From Blastopirellula retiformator (GTDB taxonomy: Bacteria; Planctomycetota; Planctomycetia; Pirellulales; Pirellulaceae): a stretch of 64,000 nucleotides of DNA. Position 1 is the stretch's first letter; every line of letters starts with the position of its first letter. Under the pieces are notes generated by a model that worked only from the letters and a program-made list of their open reading frames with translations, was not told the DNA's origin and did no database searches. Both the position numbers and the translations under genes were made by a program. Below, piece by piece: positions 15,594-23,487 of this stretch. The stretch covers positions 620,001 to 684,000 of the forward strand of contig NZ_SJPF01000003.1 of NCBI RefSeq assembly GCF_007859755.1, read 5' to 3'.

Positions 15594-16943
15594 TTAGTTG
15601 GCGGAAGGGACGCTCTCGCCGGCCGGTTGGTTGCCGACCGGTTTGCTGCTGGGTAGCGGCCAAATCGTATGCGGCGGTCTACGGCGCAGGTAAAGCAGCG
15701 TCACCAACGCGAGGGTGAAGATCGCAATGCTGACGTTTTGCGAGATCGTCAAACCCGTCCCGGCAAACGACAGTTCGTCCGTTCGGATCAGCTCTAGCAG
15801 GTACCGCGTGATCGCATAGATGCCAAGCGAAATGGCGATCACCTCGCCGTCATGTTTGCGCGTTGGATAGTAGTATGCGGCGAAGAAGAACAGGATCAGG
15901 GCGTTCAGGCTGGCGTAGATCTGCGTCGGATGAACCGGAACGCTCCAGGTCGCCGACTTGGGCAACAAGATGCGGACGATCGTGCCGTCTGATTTTTGGA
16001 GTCGCAAGACGCCGCTGCGCGACGCGTCAAGCATCAAGCGATTGGCCGCCATCATCGCCGTGTACGGTTCGCCGCGTTTGTCTTTGCCGGCTTCCGGTTC
16101 GGCGTCATTGATCTTCACGATGACGTCGCCGACGTTCAGCAAGCCGCTTTGGGCGGGGGAGTCTTTGCGGATCTTGCCGACGGCGATGTCGCCCCGATTG
16201 TTTTGCGTCAGCCGCACGCCGAAAAACTCGCCGTTTTCAAGCTGTCGCTGATAGGGAGGGCTGCCTTCGGGAAACGGAATCGCCCAAGGAAGATCGCATA
16301 CGCCGCCATAGCAACAGCCATTTAGTAAGCAACCGATTCGGCCCAGGCAAAGCCCCAGAAACAAGCTGGGGGCAATCAAGTCGGCCAGCGCCAGCGGGGG
16401 CAATTTGTAGCGATAGCAGAACGCGGCGAACCCAACCGCGCCGCCGATCAGCGAGCCATAAACGACCAGGCCCCCTTCGGTGAAGTTAATTGCGTTGAAG
16501 AAGGTCGCTTTCAGATTCCCCTCGACATAGAAAAACTCGTCCCAGTATTCGGCGACAAAGAAGATGCGGGCGCCAAGAATGCCCGGGATGAACATCCAGA
16601 ACGCCAGCGAGTAGATCGCGTCCGAACTCAGACCCATCTTCTGCGCGCGATGCGAAGCGAAGCTGACCCCGGCCACGACCGCCGCTAGCAGCATCACGCC
16701 ATAGCCGCGAATCGGTATCCCGCCATGCTGCGCAACGAACATCGGCAGACCGAACGCAATCACAACCGCCACGATGATGATCATCGGCAGGTAGCTGGAG
16801 GTCTCCTTGTTCCACCCTTGGCGGCGAATCAAGGCTGCTAGCAGGATGATCGAGACGATCGTCCAGGCGATCAGCAGCCAGCCAAATCCGGCCAGCGGCA
16901 GTCCGAAGAATTCTTGGGGAATGAGAAACAGCGTTTGACGCAC
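15594..16943 (-). CDS. lgt: prolipoprotein diacylglyceryl transferase with an inserted PDZ-like domain
   Basis: A 449-residue membrane enzyme (family usual 260-330) that moves diacylglyceryl from phosphatidylglycerol to the lipobox cysteine of prelipoproteins. Lgt parts: GGLVVYGSLIGG (158-169), GRIGCLLNGCCYGG (201-214), PVHPTQIYAS (336-345) and RYLLELIRTD (380-389), plus about seven membrane spans. Between the second and third blocks, residues about 240-330 form a PDZ-like domain (VGKIRKDSPAQSGLLNVGDV, then VIVKIND), which should sit in the periplasmic loop. The N-terminal ~70 residues also contain an additional hydrophobic region. GTG start. It follows panC by 36 bp. Confidence 0.9.
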   Translation of the reverse strand: MRQTLFLIPQEFFGLPLAGFGWLLIAWTIVSIILLAALIRRQGWNKETSSYLPMIIIVAVVIAFGLPMFVAQHGGIPIRGYGVMLLAAVVAGVSFASHRAQKMGLSSDAIYSLAFWMFIPGILGARIFFVAEYWDEFFYVEGNLKATFFNAINFTEGGLVVYGSLIGGAVGFAAFCYRYKLPPLALADLIAPSLFLGLCLGRIGCLLNGCCYGGVCDLPWAIPFPEGSPPYQRQLENGEFFGVRLTQNNRGDIAVGKIRKDSPAQSGLLNVGDVIVKINDAEPEAGKDKRGEPYTAMMAANRLMLDASRSGVLRLQKSDGTIVRILLPKSATWSVPVHPTQIYASLNALILFFFAAYYYPTRKHDGEVIAISLGIYAITRYLLELIRTDELSFAGTGLTISQNVSIAIFTLALVTLLYLRRRPPHTIWPLPSSKPVGNQPAGESVPSAN

Positions 16944-16979
16944 GGGCCCGGCTCTCTGTTCTGACGGCGGAGGGAAAGG

Positions 16980-17861
16980 CTAGGGAGTCGGCGTGAGACT
17001 CACGACGCAGTTGTCGATCAGGCGGGTCTGGCCGACGCGGGCAGCAATCAAGATAACGACTGTATCGGTCGCTGTCTGTAGCGTTTCCAACGTCTGCGGG
17101 TTTGCCACAACCGCGTAATCAATCTCACGAATCCCGGCCGCTTGCATCTCGGCCCGCATTCCGGCGGCGATCGAAGTTGCGTCGCGATCGCCCGCTTCCA
17201 GGCGTTCGGTCGCAATTCTTAATGCTCGCGAGATCGCAAGGGCGGCGGTGCGCTCTTCCGGCGAGAGGTATCGATTGCGGCTGCTCATCGCCAGGCCATC
17301 TTCTTCACGCACGATCGGACAGACGATGATCCGCGTCGCCACATCCAGGTCGATCACCATCTGCCGGATCACCGCCGCTTGCTGGTAATCTTTCTGGCCA
17401 AAGTAGGCGATGTCGGCCGGCACAATGTTCAAAAGCTTCAGCACGATCGTCGTCACGCCGGCGAAGTGCCCCGGGCGATGTTCCCCTTCCAGCGGCAGCG
17501 CGATGTTCGGCGGCGTCACGACGGTTGAACTGCCGGGCGGGTAGATCTCGTCAACCTCAGGACAGAAGACCCAGACGGGATGATAGTGCGACAAGAGTTC
17601 CATGTCGGCGTCGAGCGTCCGTGGATACTTGGCGAAGTCTTCTTGTGGACCAAACTGCGTCGGGTTGACAAAGATGCTGACGACCGCGATGTCGCATTCA
17701 GCTGCCGCCCGGCCAACCAGGCTGAGGTGTCCTTCGTGCAAAGCTCCCATGGTCGGCACAAAACCGACGGTCAGGCCGCTCTTTTGCGCTGCACGCACCT
17801 TGGCTCGAATTTCTTTGACCGAGTGAATCAGCTCGGGGGTCATGTCAGCGGAACTGCTCAT
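16980..17861 (-). CDS. panC: pantoate--beta-alanine ligase (PanC)
   Basis: A 293-residue enzyme of the nucleotidyltransferase fold that ligates pantoate and beta-alanine with ATP to give pantothenate. Seen: GFVPTMGALHEGHLSLV with the HxGH motif (H42, H45), FVNPTQFG, the FGQKDYQQ segment and the MSSRNRYLSP motif equivalent to KMSKS. Start ATG 17861 has GAAGAG upstream; a GTG at 17873 directly after the folK stop is the alternative. It lies between folK and lgt and is probably translationally coupled to folK. Confidence 0.95.
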   Translation of the reverse strand: MSSSADMTPELIHSVKEIRAKVRAAQKSGLTVGFVPTMGALHEGHLSLVGRAAAECDIAVVSIFVNPTQFGPQEDFAKYPRTLDADMELLSHYHPVWVFCPEVDEIYPPGSSTVVTPPNIALPLEGEHRPGHFAGVTTIVLKLLNIVPADIAYFGQKDYQQAAVIRQMVIDLDVATRIIVCPIVREEDGLAMSSRNRYLSPEERTAALAISRALRIATERLEAGDRDATSIAAGMRAEMQAAGIREIDYAVVANPQTLETLQTATDTVVILIAARVGQTRLIDNCVVSLTPTP

Positions 17862-17873
17862 CAGGCTCTTCAC

Positions 17874-18593
17874 TTAGGTGGGCGACATCGCGGCGATGGC
17901 CGCGCTAATTTCAGTCGCCGCGGCGCTGGCGTCGGCGGTAGGAATCGGCAGGTAAGGGCCGTGCGGAATCTGTAGTGGCGAACTCCGCCAGAAGACGATC
18001 AACTGCGCGGCGGCGATCGCCGCCTGGTTTTTGGCGCACTCTAGCGGAAAGTCGCTCGTTTGGCGCACGCTAGCGATCAGCTGATCGACGTCGGCATCTT
18101 CCGGCGCGACGATCCGCACGACTGGTTCGCCTTCGTCGAGCTGGGTAAGCAACTCGCCCAGCGTGCGCTGGCAGATGGGATGCGTCATGTCGGCCGCGAC
18201 TTCGACAGCGGGCTCCAAGACAAAACGGCGAAAGGTCATCCGCGGGTGAGGGGCTTCCAGCGTTTCGGTCATGATCTGGCGCTGATCGAACAGCAGCAAG
18301 TCGAGATCGAGCCGACGTGCGCCCCACCGCTCGACCCGCACGCGACCATGTTCCTCTTCGATGGCGATCAGCCGGGCATGAACTTGCTCGGCCGATAGCG
18401 TCGTGCTGAAGCGGGCGGCGGCGTTGAGAAACTCGGGCTGACCATCCGGGCCGCCGATCGGCGCTGTGCCATGGTAGCGACTGACCACGAGATCGGAGAC
18501 GCCGTCGATGCTGCGCAGCATGTCGATCGCGCTATCGAGCGTCTGTCGACGATCGCCAAGGTTGGCGCCCAACGCAATCAAAGAGTCTGGCAT
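17874..18593 (-). CDS. folK: HPPK (FolK) with a C-terminal extension
   Basis: A 239-residue protein whose first ~160 residues match 6-hydroxymethyl-7,8-dihydropterin pyrophosphokinase of folate synthesis: LIALGANLGDRRQTL, the GTAPIGGPDGQPEFLNAAAR segment, the metal- and ATP-binding RWGARRLDLDLLLFD and the PHPRMTFRRFVLEPA motif. The remaining ~80 residues are not part of HPPK; they are Ala-rich with a short VFWRSSPLQIPHGPYLPIP segment. The extension does not look like a dihydropteroate synthase. It is the first gene of the folK-panC-lgt row. Confidence 0.9.
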   Translation of the reverse strand: MPDSLIALGANLGDRRQTLDSAIDMLRSIDGVSDLVVSRYHGTAPIGGPDGQPEFLNAAARFSTTLSAEQVHARLIAIEEEHGRVRVERWGARRLDLDLLLFDQRQIMTETLEAPHPRMTFRRFVLEPAVEVAADMTHPICQRTLGELLTQLDEGEPVVRIVAPEDADVDQLIASVRQTSDFPLECAKNQAAIAAAQLIVFWRSSPLQIPHGPYLPIPTADASAAATEISAAIAAMSPT

Positions 18594-19176
18594 CCGCCGC
18601 TGTTCCGGACCAAGTCAGAAGAGGAAACTCCCATTCTAACGCGATGCGGCGCTCGCGCATCGCCGCCGCCAAAAGAAAAAGCATAAAGGGGGCATCCGTT
18701 CCACACAAAGGTCGACTGTCGATCCCGTCAGTCGTCGCCCTTCACGCCCTATATTGCAACCAGCAGTACTGCGTCCTATAGCGGAGAATCCATTCGCCAG
18801 ACGCGGCCGGGGCAATGCAAAATTGAAGTAAGCATCAAATAATTGGATGCGAAGTTTTCTCTTCTTTCGTCCTGTGTCAGCGCGCAGCTTCGCCAAAATG
18901 AAGGTCGTGTTTTTAGCTGCGATGACAGGTGCGTCAGAGCGACTTTGAGGAGATCCAGTGAGTCGGTAAGCAGCAAGTCGAAAGGAAAAACGAGCAACAT
19001 CCGCTAAGGGTTTCAGTCATCACAAGGCACTATTTTCTGGAGGCGGGACGAATTGTCAAGCAACCAAGAGAATGTTTTTTTTCTCGCATTCAGTTCGCTC
19101 GAAGAACAGCGAGGAAAGCCGCTGAGAAGGACTTTAAAAAAGTGCTCTCCACTTGCATCGCGGATCAGAAACGCGC
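18594..19176. other. 583-bp gap with no credible gene
   Basis: The stretch between folK and the nitrilase terminator has higher A+T than its surroundings in places, lacks the codon pattern of the neighbouring genes and contains only short frames. It must hold the promoter of folK. I see no tRNA, repeat copy or clear palindrome. Confidence 0.4.
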
Positions 19177-19205
19177 ACTCAACTTGTCACAAAATCATGT
19201 TGAGT
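19177..19205 (-). terminator. possible terminator of the nitrilase-like gene
   Basis: Stem ACTCAAC (19177-19183) and GTTGAGT (19199-19205) with a 15-base loop, extended by partial pairing, 18 bp after the stop codon on the minus strand. The following T-run is weak. Confidence 0.35.
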
Positions 19206-19223
19206 TGCGCCCCTTTGCCGACG

Positions 19224-20039
19224 CTATTGTTGAAGGCGTCGATGCTGAAACGTCGGCATGTGCTGACGAACTTCGCGAAGCTTCTCGAGCGAGATCTCGG
19301 CGGTGATGACCGTTTCTTCGTCGCCGCCGGCTTCGGCTAATACCGTTCCCCAGGGATCGACAATCAACGAGTGGCCGTAGCATTGAATGCCGCTGACGTA
19401 TTGGCCATGTTGATTGGCGGCGATCACAAAGACTTGGTTTTCAATCGCTCGGGCGCGAAGCAAGACTTGCCAGTGGGCCTCGCCGGTCTTCGACGTAAAC
19501 GCCGCCGGCAGCGCCAGACAAGCGACCTCCTGCAGGTCCAGGCTCCGGGGCAATTCGGGAAACCGTAAGTCATAGCAAATCGCCTGCGCCAGTCCGCCAA
19601 GCGGCGTTCGGATGGCGACCGGCAGTTCGCCTGAGGCGACGTACTTCGATTCCTGGACGCGGACATCCGGCAGGTCGACGTCAAACAGGTGCATCTTGCG
19701 GTAGAGGCCAATTCTGGCGCCCTGGGGGTCAAAAACGAGGCTCGTGTTGTAGACCCGCTCGTCCGCTTCTCGTCGCTCGGCGAAGCTGCCGGCCACCAGG
19801 AAGATATCATGCTTGCGGGCGGCATCGCGCATGCGGGTGGCGGTGACTCCGTCGAGCGACTCGGCCTGGGACGCCAACTCCTCTAGCCGCCCCAAAAAGT
19901 TGAACAGCTCTGGCAGCACAATCAACTTCGCCCCTTGCTGGGCGGCCTCGGCGATCAGCCGCTCGGCCGTTTGCAGATTGCGCTCTTTGTCCTCTCCGGC
20001 GTTCATCTGCACGGCGGCGGCGATCCAGGGATCAGACAT
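19224..20039 (-). CDS. carbon-nitrogen hydrolase (nitrilase superfamily, Nit1-like)
   Basis: A 271-residue hydrolase with the Glu-Lys-Cys triad: E44 in VLPELFNF, K115 in YRKMHLFDVD and C155 in AICYDLRFPEL. The DVDLPDVRVQES region after the lysine and the total length are typical of Nit1/omega-amidase-like members, some of which hydrolyse deaminated glutathione. The exact amide substrate is unproven. The gene is monocistronic with a hairpin after its stop, and the divergent glycosyltransferase gene starts 125 bp away. Confidence 0.9.
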   Translation of the reverse strand: MSDPWIAAAVQMNAGEDKERNLQTAERLIAEAAQQGAKLIVLPELFNFLGRLEELASQAESLDGVTATRMRDAARKHDIFLVAGSFAERREADERVYNTSLVFDPQGARIGLYRKMHLFDVDLPDVRVQESKYVASGELPVAIRTPLGGLAQAICYDLRFPELPRSLDLQEVACLALPAAFTSKTGEAHWQVLLRARAIENQVFVIAANQHGQYVSGIQCYGHSLIVDPWGTVLAEAGGDEETVITAEISLEKLREVRQHMPTFQHRRLQQ

Positions 20040-20114
20040 GGCCAGATTCCTTCAAAAAAGGGGGCGGATCAGGGGGGAGGCTCGGTTTCCTGCACGTGCC
20101 AGACCCCGATCGCA

Positions 20115-20123
20115 TGTTATACT
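20115..20123 (+). promoter_or_regulatory. extended -10 promoter motif before the glycosyltransferase gene
   Basis: TGTTATACT, a TGn plus TATACT extended -10 box, 42 bp before the start codon at 20165. No clear -35 is present, which extended -10 promoters do not need. The same nine bases occur at 120-128. Confidence 0.4.
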
Positions 20124-20164
20124 ACAGTTAACCCCGAACACCGCTGAAGGAAAGCCTGCGCCGC

Positions 20165-21022
20165 ATGAGCACCTCTCCCCAGTCGCCTACCGCGGCTGAT
20201 TCGACACCGGTCGAAAATGGCCAAGTGCGCGAATTGCTCGAATCGATCTGCGAAAATGAAGACGTTCGGGTTGAGTTTCTGACGCAATTGATCGGCCGCG
20301 CCGCCTGTCGCCAGTTGGCGATCTATCGTTTGCCCGACGACTTTATCTTGTCGGTCGTGGTCCCGGTCTATAACGAAGTTGAGACGTTGCCCAAGTTGAT
20401 CGCCGCGATACGCGCCAGCGGCGTTCGCTGCGAGATCATCCTGGTCGACGACGGCAGTACCGACGGCACTCGCGATTTGCTCGACAGTTGGCGTGACCAG
20501 ACCGACTTGAAGATCCTGTTCCACGAGCAGAATCAAGGAAAGGGCGCAGCGCTGCGAACCGGCTTTTGCCAGGCGACCGGCGATGCGGTAATCATTCAAG
20601 ACGCCGACCTCGAATACTCGCCGGACGACTACCGCGCCTTGCTGCAGCCGATCGTCACCGAAGGGGCTGACGTCGTCTATGGCAGTCGCTTCATTCCCGG
20701 CTCACGCAACGTCCCGCGACTGCGGCATTACTTTCCGAACAAGGTACTGACCTGGTGGTCGAACCTGTTTACCAACTTTCTGCTGACCGACATGGAAACC
20801 TGCTACAAGGTCTTCCGTCGCGAGATTATTCAAGAGATCGGTCCGACCTTGAAGGAACGTCGTTTCGGCATCGAGCCGGAGCTGACCGCCAAGTTGTCGC
20901 GGATCAAAGGGCTAAAGTTGCGTGAGGTGCCGATTCGCTACTTCCCCCGCACCTATGCCGAAGGGAAGAAGATTGGTTGGCGCGACGGCTTCCGCGCGTT
21001 GTGGTGCGTGATCCGATACTAA
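20165..21022 (+). CDS. family 2 glycosyltransferase (DPM/polyprenyl-phosphate type)
   Basis: A 285-residue GT-A enzyme. An N-terminal ~60-residue polar segment precedes the catalytic domain, which starts [15 protein letters not shown] and has [10 protein letters not shown] (94-102), the acceptor loop [12 protein letters not shown] and the metal-binding DADLE (146-150). The closing segment [19 protein letters not shown] is typical of dolichyl/undecaprenyl-phosphate mannosyltransferase-like proteins. No C-terminal membrane span is present. It overlaps the flippase gene by 1 bp (TAATG), so the pair is coupled and probably serves a polysaccharide or lipid-linked sugar path. Confidence 0.9.
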   Translation: MSTSPQSPTAADSTPVENGQVRELLESICENEDVRVEFLTQLIGRAACRQLAIYRLPDDFILSVVVPVYNEVETLPKLIAAIRASGVRCEIILVDDGSTDGTRDLLDSWRDQTDLKILFHEQNQGKGAALRTGFCQATGDAVIIQDADLEYSPDDYRALLQPIVTEGADVVYGSRFIPGSRNVPRLRHYFPNKVLTWWSNLFTNFLLTDMETCYKVFRREIIQEIGPTLKERRFGIEPELTAKLSRIKGLKLREVPIRYFPRTYAEGKKIGWRDGFRALWCVIRY

Positions 21023-22506
21023 TGAACCAGCCCGACGAACTTTCGCAACAAGTCCGTCGCGGCGCCCGCGCGGTCATCGGCCTGCAGTTGGCGGGCCAGA
21101 TCGTATCGATCCTCGTCCTGGCCGCCCTCTATCGCTTGGTCGATCCCAGCCAGTTTGGTTTGCTCGGCATGATCTTGCCGGTGACGTTGTTGTTGCGCAG
21201 CGTCGGACCGCTCGGCCTTAATGTCGCCGCCGTCCAGCAGCGCGACCTGTCGCAGTCGCAAGCGTCGTCGCTGTTTTGGCTGCAGATCTTGGCGGGCGTC
21301 GTACTGACGCTGGTCGCGGCCGGCATCGCGCCGGCGCTCGCTTACTTTTACGCGGCGCCCGATGTGCTTGGGCCGGCGCTGGTGATGGCCGGGACGGCAC
21401 TTGCCGCAAATATGTACACCCAACATCAAGCGATGGCCGAAAAGCGACTGCGACTGGGCGAACTGGCGATCGCACGGTTTGCGGCGCAGCTGATCGCCGG
21501 CGTCGTCGCGATTGCGATCGCGTTTGCTAACGGCGGCATCTGGGCGCTGGTCGCTCAGCAATATGTCGAACTGCTACTACTGACCGCTGGCGTCTGGTGG
21601 ATTGAGCCTTGGCGGCCTGACGCGCCGCGGCGTGATCCGTCGCTCGGGCCACTGCTTCACTTTGGCGGCTATTACACGTTAAGCGGCTTGCTGTTCGCCG
21701 CAGCCCAAAACCTGGACAAGGTATTGCTCGCGCTGTTGGTCGGGCATTCGGAAACAGGCCAGCGATTGCTTGGTTTTTACAGCCAGGCCTACAACCAGAT
21801 GATGAAGCCGGTCTATCTGACGACCGTACCGTTGGCCTCGGCGATGTTGCCGGCGCTCGCCGCAACCCGCGACGACACGAACCACTTTCGCGACACGGCG
21901 GCCGAGTTCTACCGCTTCGCGGCGATTGTCCTGGCGCCCTGCTCTGCCGGCTTGGCGGTGGTTGGACCGACGGCGATGGTTGTGTTGGGTGGGCCTGAGT
22001 GGGAAACGGCGGGGCTGATTCTGGCGATCATGGCGCTCGCCGCACTGGCCCAAGGTATGATCAACATCTGCGGCAGCTTACTAGCGGCCGTTGGGCAAGC
22101 GAAGCGATTGGCGCTGGGCGCCGCGGTGATCAGCGTGACGCTTTCGATCGGTTATGCGATTGCTGTCGCCGTAGCCAGGCAGTGGGACGAGGAACTGGCC
22201 GTAACGTTTGGCCTGGCGAACGCCTACGCGGCGGGAACGTTGCTGGTGGCGCCGATCTACCTAGCGTATTGCTTTAAGATCAGCAATGCCGACAGCGGGC
22301 GAATGGCGCGAACGCTTGCGCCGTCGATCCTGGCGGCGATTGGAATGGGACTCCTAACGTTTGGGATACAACTGGCGCTGTCGCGATATGCCGGCCTGCC
22401 GCCGATCGTAACGCTGGTGGTTACCATCCTGTTTGGCGTCGCGGCCTATTGCACGCTCGCGATTGGCGAAGTCCGCTGGTTGTGGCGGCGGATGCGCAGC
22501 GACTGA
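21022..22506 (+). CDS. polysaccharide flippase (Wzx-like, MOP superfamily)
   Basis: A 494-residue protein from ATG 21022 (shared TAATG with the upstream stop). It is hydrophobic throughout with about 12-14 membrane helices and the early motif LYRLVDPSQFGLLGMI plus a later LGFYSQAYNQM, as in lipopolysaccharide-biosynthesis exporters of the MOP family. Such proteins flip lipid-linked oligosaccharides across the inner membrane. Its partner, the GT2 upstream, could make the cargo. No polymerase or other glycosyltransferases are adjacent. It ends 7 bp from the convergent RNase HII-like gene. Confidence 0.88.
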   Translation: MNQPDELSQQVRRGARAVIGLQLAGQIVSILVLAALYRLVDPSQFGLLGMILPVTLLLRSVGPLGLNVAAVQQRDLSQSQASSLFWLQILAGVVLTLVAAGIAPALAYFYAAPDVLGPALVMAGTALAANMYTQHQAMAEKRLRLGELAIARFAAQLIAGVVAIAIAFANGGIWALVAQQYVELLLLTAGVWWIEPWRPDAPRRDPSLGPLLHFGGYYTLSGLLFAAAQNLDKVLLALLVGHSETGQRLLGFYSQAYNQMMKPVYLTTVPLASAMLPALAATRDDTNHFRDTAAEFYRFAAIVLAPCSAGLAVVGPTAMVVLGGPEWETAGLILAIMALAALAQGMINICGSLLAAVGQAKRLALGAAVISVTLSIGYAIAVAVARQWDEELAVTFGLANAYAAGTLLVAPIYLAYCFKISNADSGRMARTLAPSILAAIGMGLLTFGIQLALSRYAGLPPIVTLVVTILFGVAAYCTLAIGEVRWLWRRMRSD

Positions 22507-22513
22507 CGCGCGG

Positions 22514-23470
22514 CTATTTCTGTCGCCAGAGCAAGTCGTCGTCGATCTGCAGCTGGTTTCGCAGCTTCGTCGTCTCTTGCAGAAAGCATTTGGCGTCGAC
22601 CGGATAACCGGCCGTGGGGCGTAGCTGCGGATCATGACCGCGCCAGAAGGCGTTGAACGCTTCCATGGTCAGCTCACGCAGGTACTTGGCGGTCATCGAG
22701 GCGAGCGCCGCCGGCAGGAACGATTCGCCTCCTTGGCGAAACTCGATCACTCCCCTCCCCTGCTCTCTTGGCCACTCATAGCTGCTCCGCTTGCGTGACT
22801 CTTCGCGCACCGCAAACAGCAAATCGCCCCACGTTTCCTGCAGTAGCCCCGCGTAGCGATCGCGGCCGCCATGCTTGTCGCAGACGATCGTCACGTCGCC
22901 GGCTTCGCTCGGCAACAGGTCTTTGACCAGGCCAAGCGTCGTTTCCGACAGAACGCGGCTCTTGTTGCCGGTTGCTAGTCGCTGGTTGAATTCGCCGGCG
23001 AACAGCAATGCTGCCCGAACGTCGACAAGGCGAATCTCGGCCTTGGCCAGCGCGTCGTCCAGCTTCTCGGCGGTGTCGTCGACTTGCTCGGCAGTAACGG
23101 CGGCTGGCAGCGGTCGGTCAAAGTCGGCGAACCACGGTATCGACGCGAGACGTTTGGGCGGGGCCTGACCGATGTTGGCGAGCAGCGAACTCCAGGAGCT
23201 TGCGTCGCGCTTCAGCAATCTTGCCGCGGAATGCACGCCGCGCTCCAGCGGAGCAAGCGACTTTTGGGCGGTGAATAGCTTCTTCGAGTCGGCGACGAGC
23301 AGCCGCTGGTCGCGGGACGATTTTCTGGCGACGGCGATCACCTCGGACAGCACTTCATACAGGTCTTCGCCCGAGATTGAATCAGGCGTTTGCCAGACGG
23401 TGGCGGCGATCACCAGCGGGCCGAGATTGGGCCCGTATCCCGCTTCATCAACGCCGATTAACCATGCCAT
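22514..23470 (-). CDS. divergent ribonuclease HII-like protein
   Basis: A 318-residue protein from ATG 23470. The N-terminus LIGVDEAGYGPNLGPLVIAA corresponds to the RNase HII motif with the first catalytic Asp-Glu, and VADSKKLF fits the conserved DSKKL segment. A further Asp in TIVCDKHGGRDRY may complete the metal site. It is about 100 residues longer than typical RNase HII (about 200), with a helical insert, and the usual DEAGRG is DEAGYG. It may be a separate branch with a changed substrate; RNA/DNA hybrid cleavage is inferred, not shown. Confidence 0.7.
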   Translation of the reverse strand: MAWLIGVDEAGYGPNLGPLVIAATVWQTPDSISGEDLYEVLSEVIAVARKSSRDQRLLVADSKKLFTAQKSLAPLERGVHSAARLLKRDASSWSSLLANIGQAPPKRLASIPWFADFDRPLPAAVTAEQVDDTAEKLDDALAKAEIRLVDVRAALLFAGEFNQRLATGNKSRVLSETTLGLVKDLLPSEAGDVTIVCDKHGGRDRYAGLLQETWGDLLFAVREESRKRSSYEWPREQGRGVIEFRQGGESFLPAALASMTAKYLRELTMEAFNAFWRGHDPQLRPTAGYPVDAKCFLQETTKLRNQLQIDDDLLWRQK

Positions 23471-23487
23471 GCGTCTGCACTCGCCGA

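Noticed and set aside
19053-19340. An open frame of 95 codons before the nitrilase-like gene
   Set aside because: It runs into the opposite-strand hydrolase gene and has no features; the gap holds a hairpin instead.
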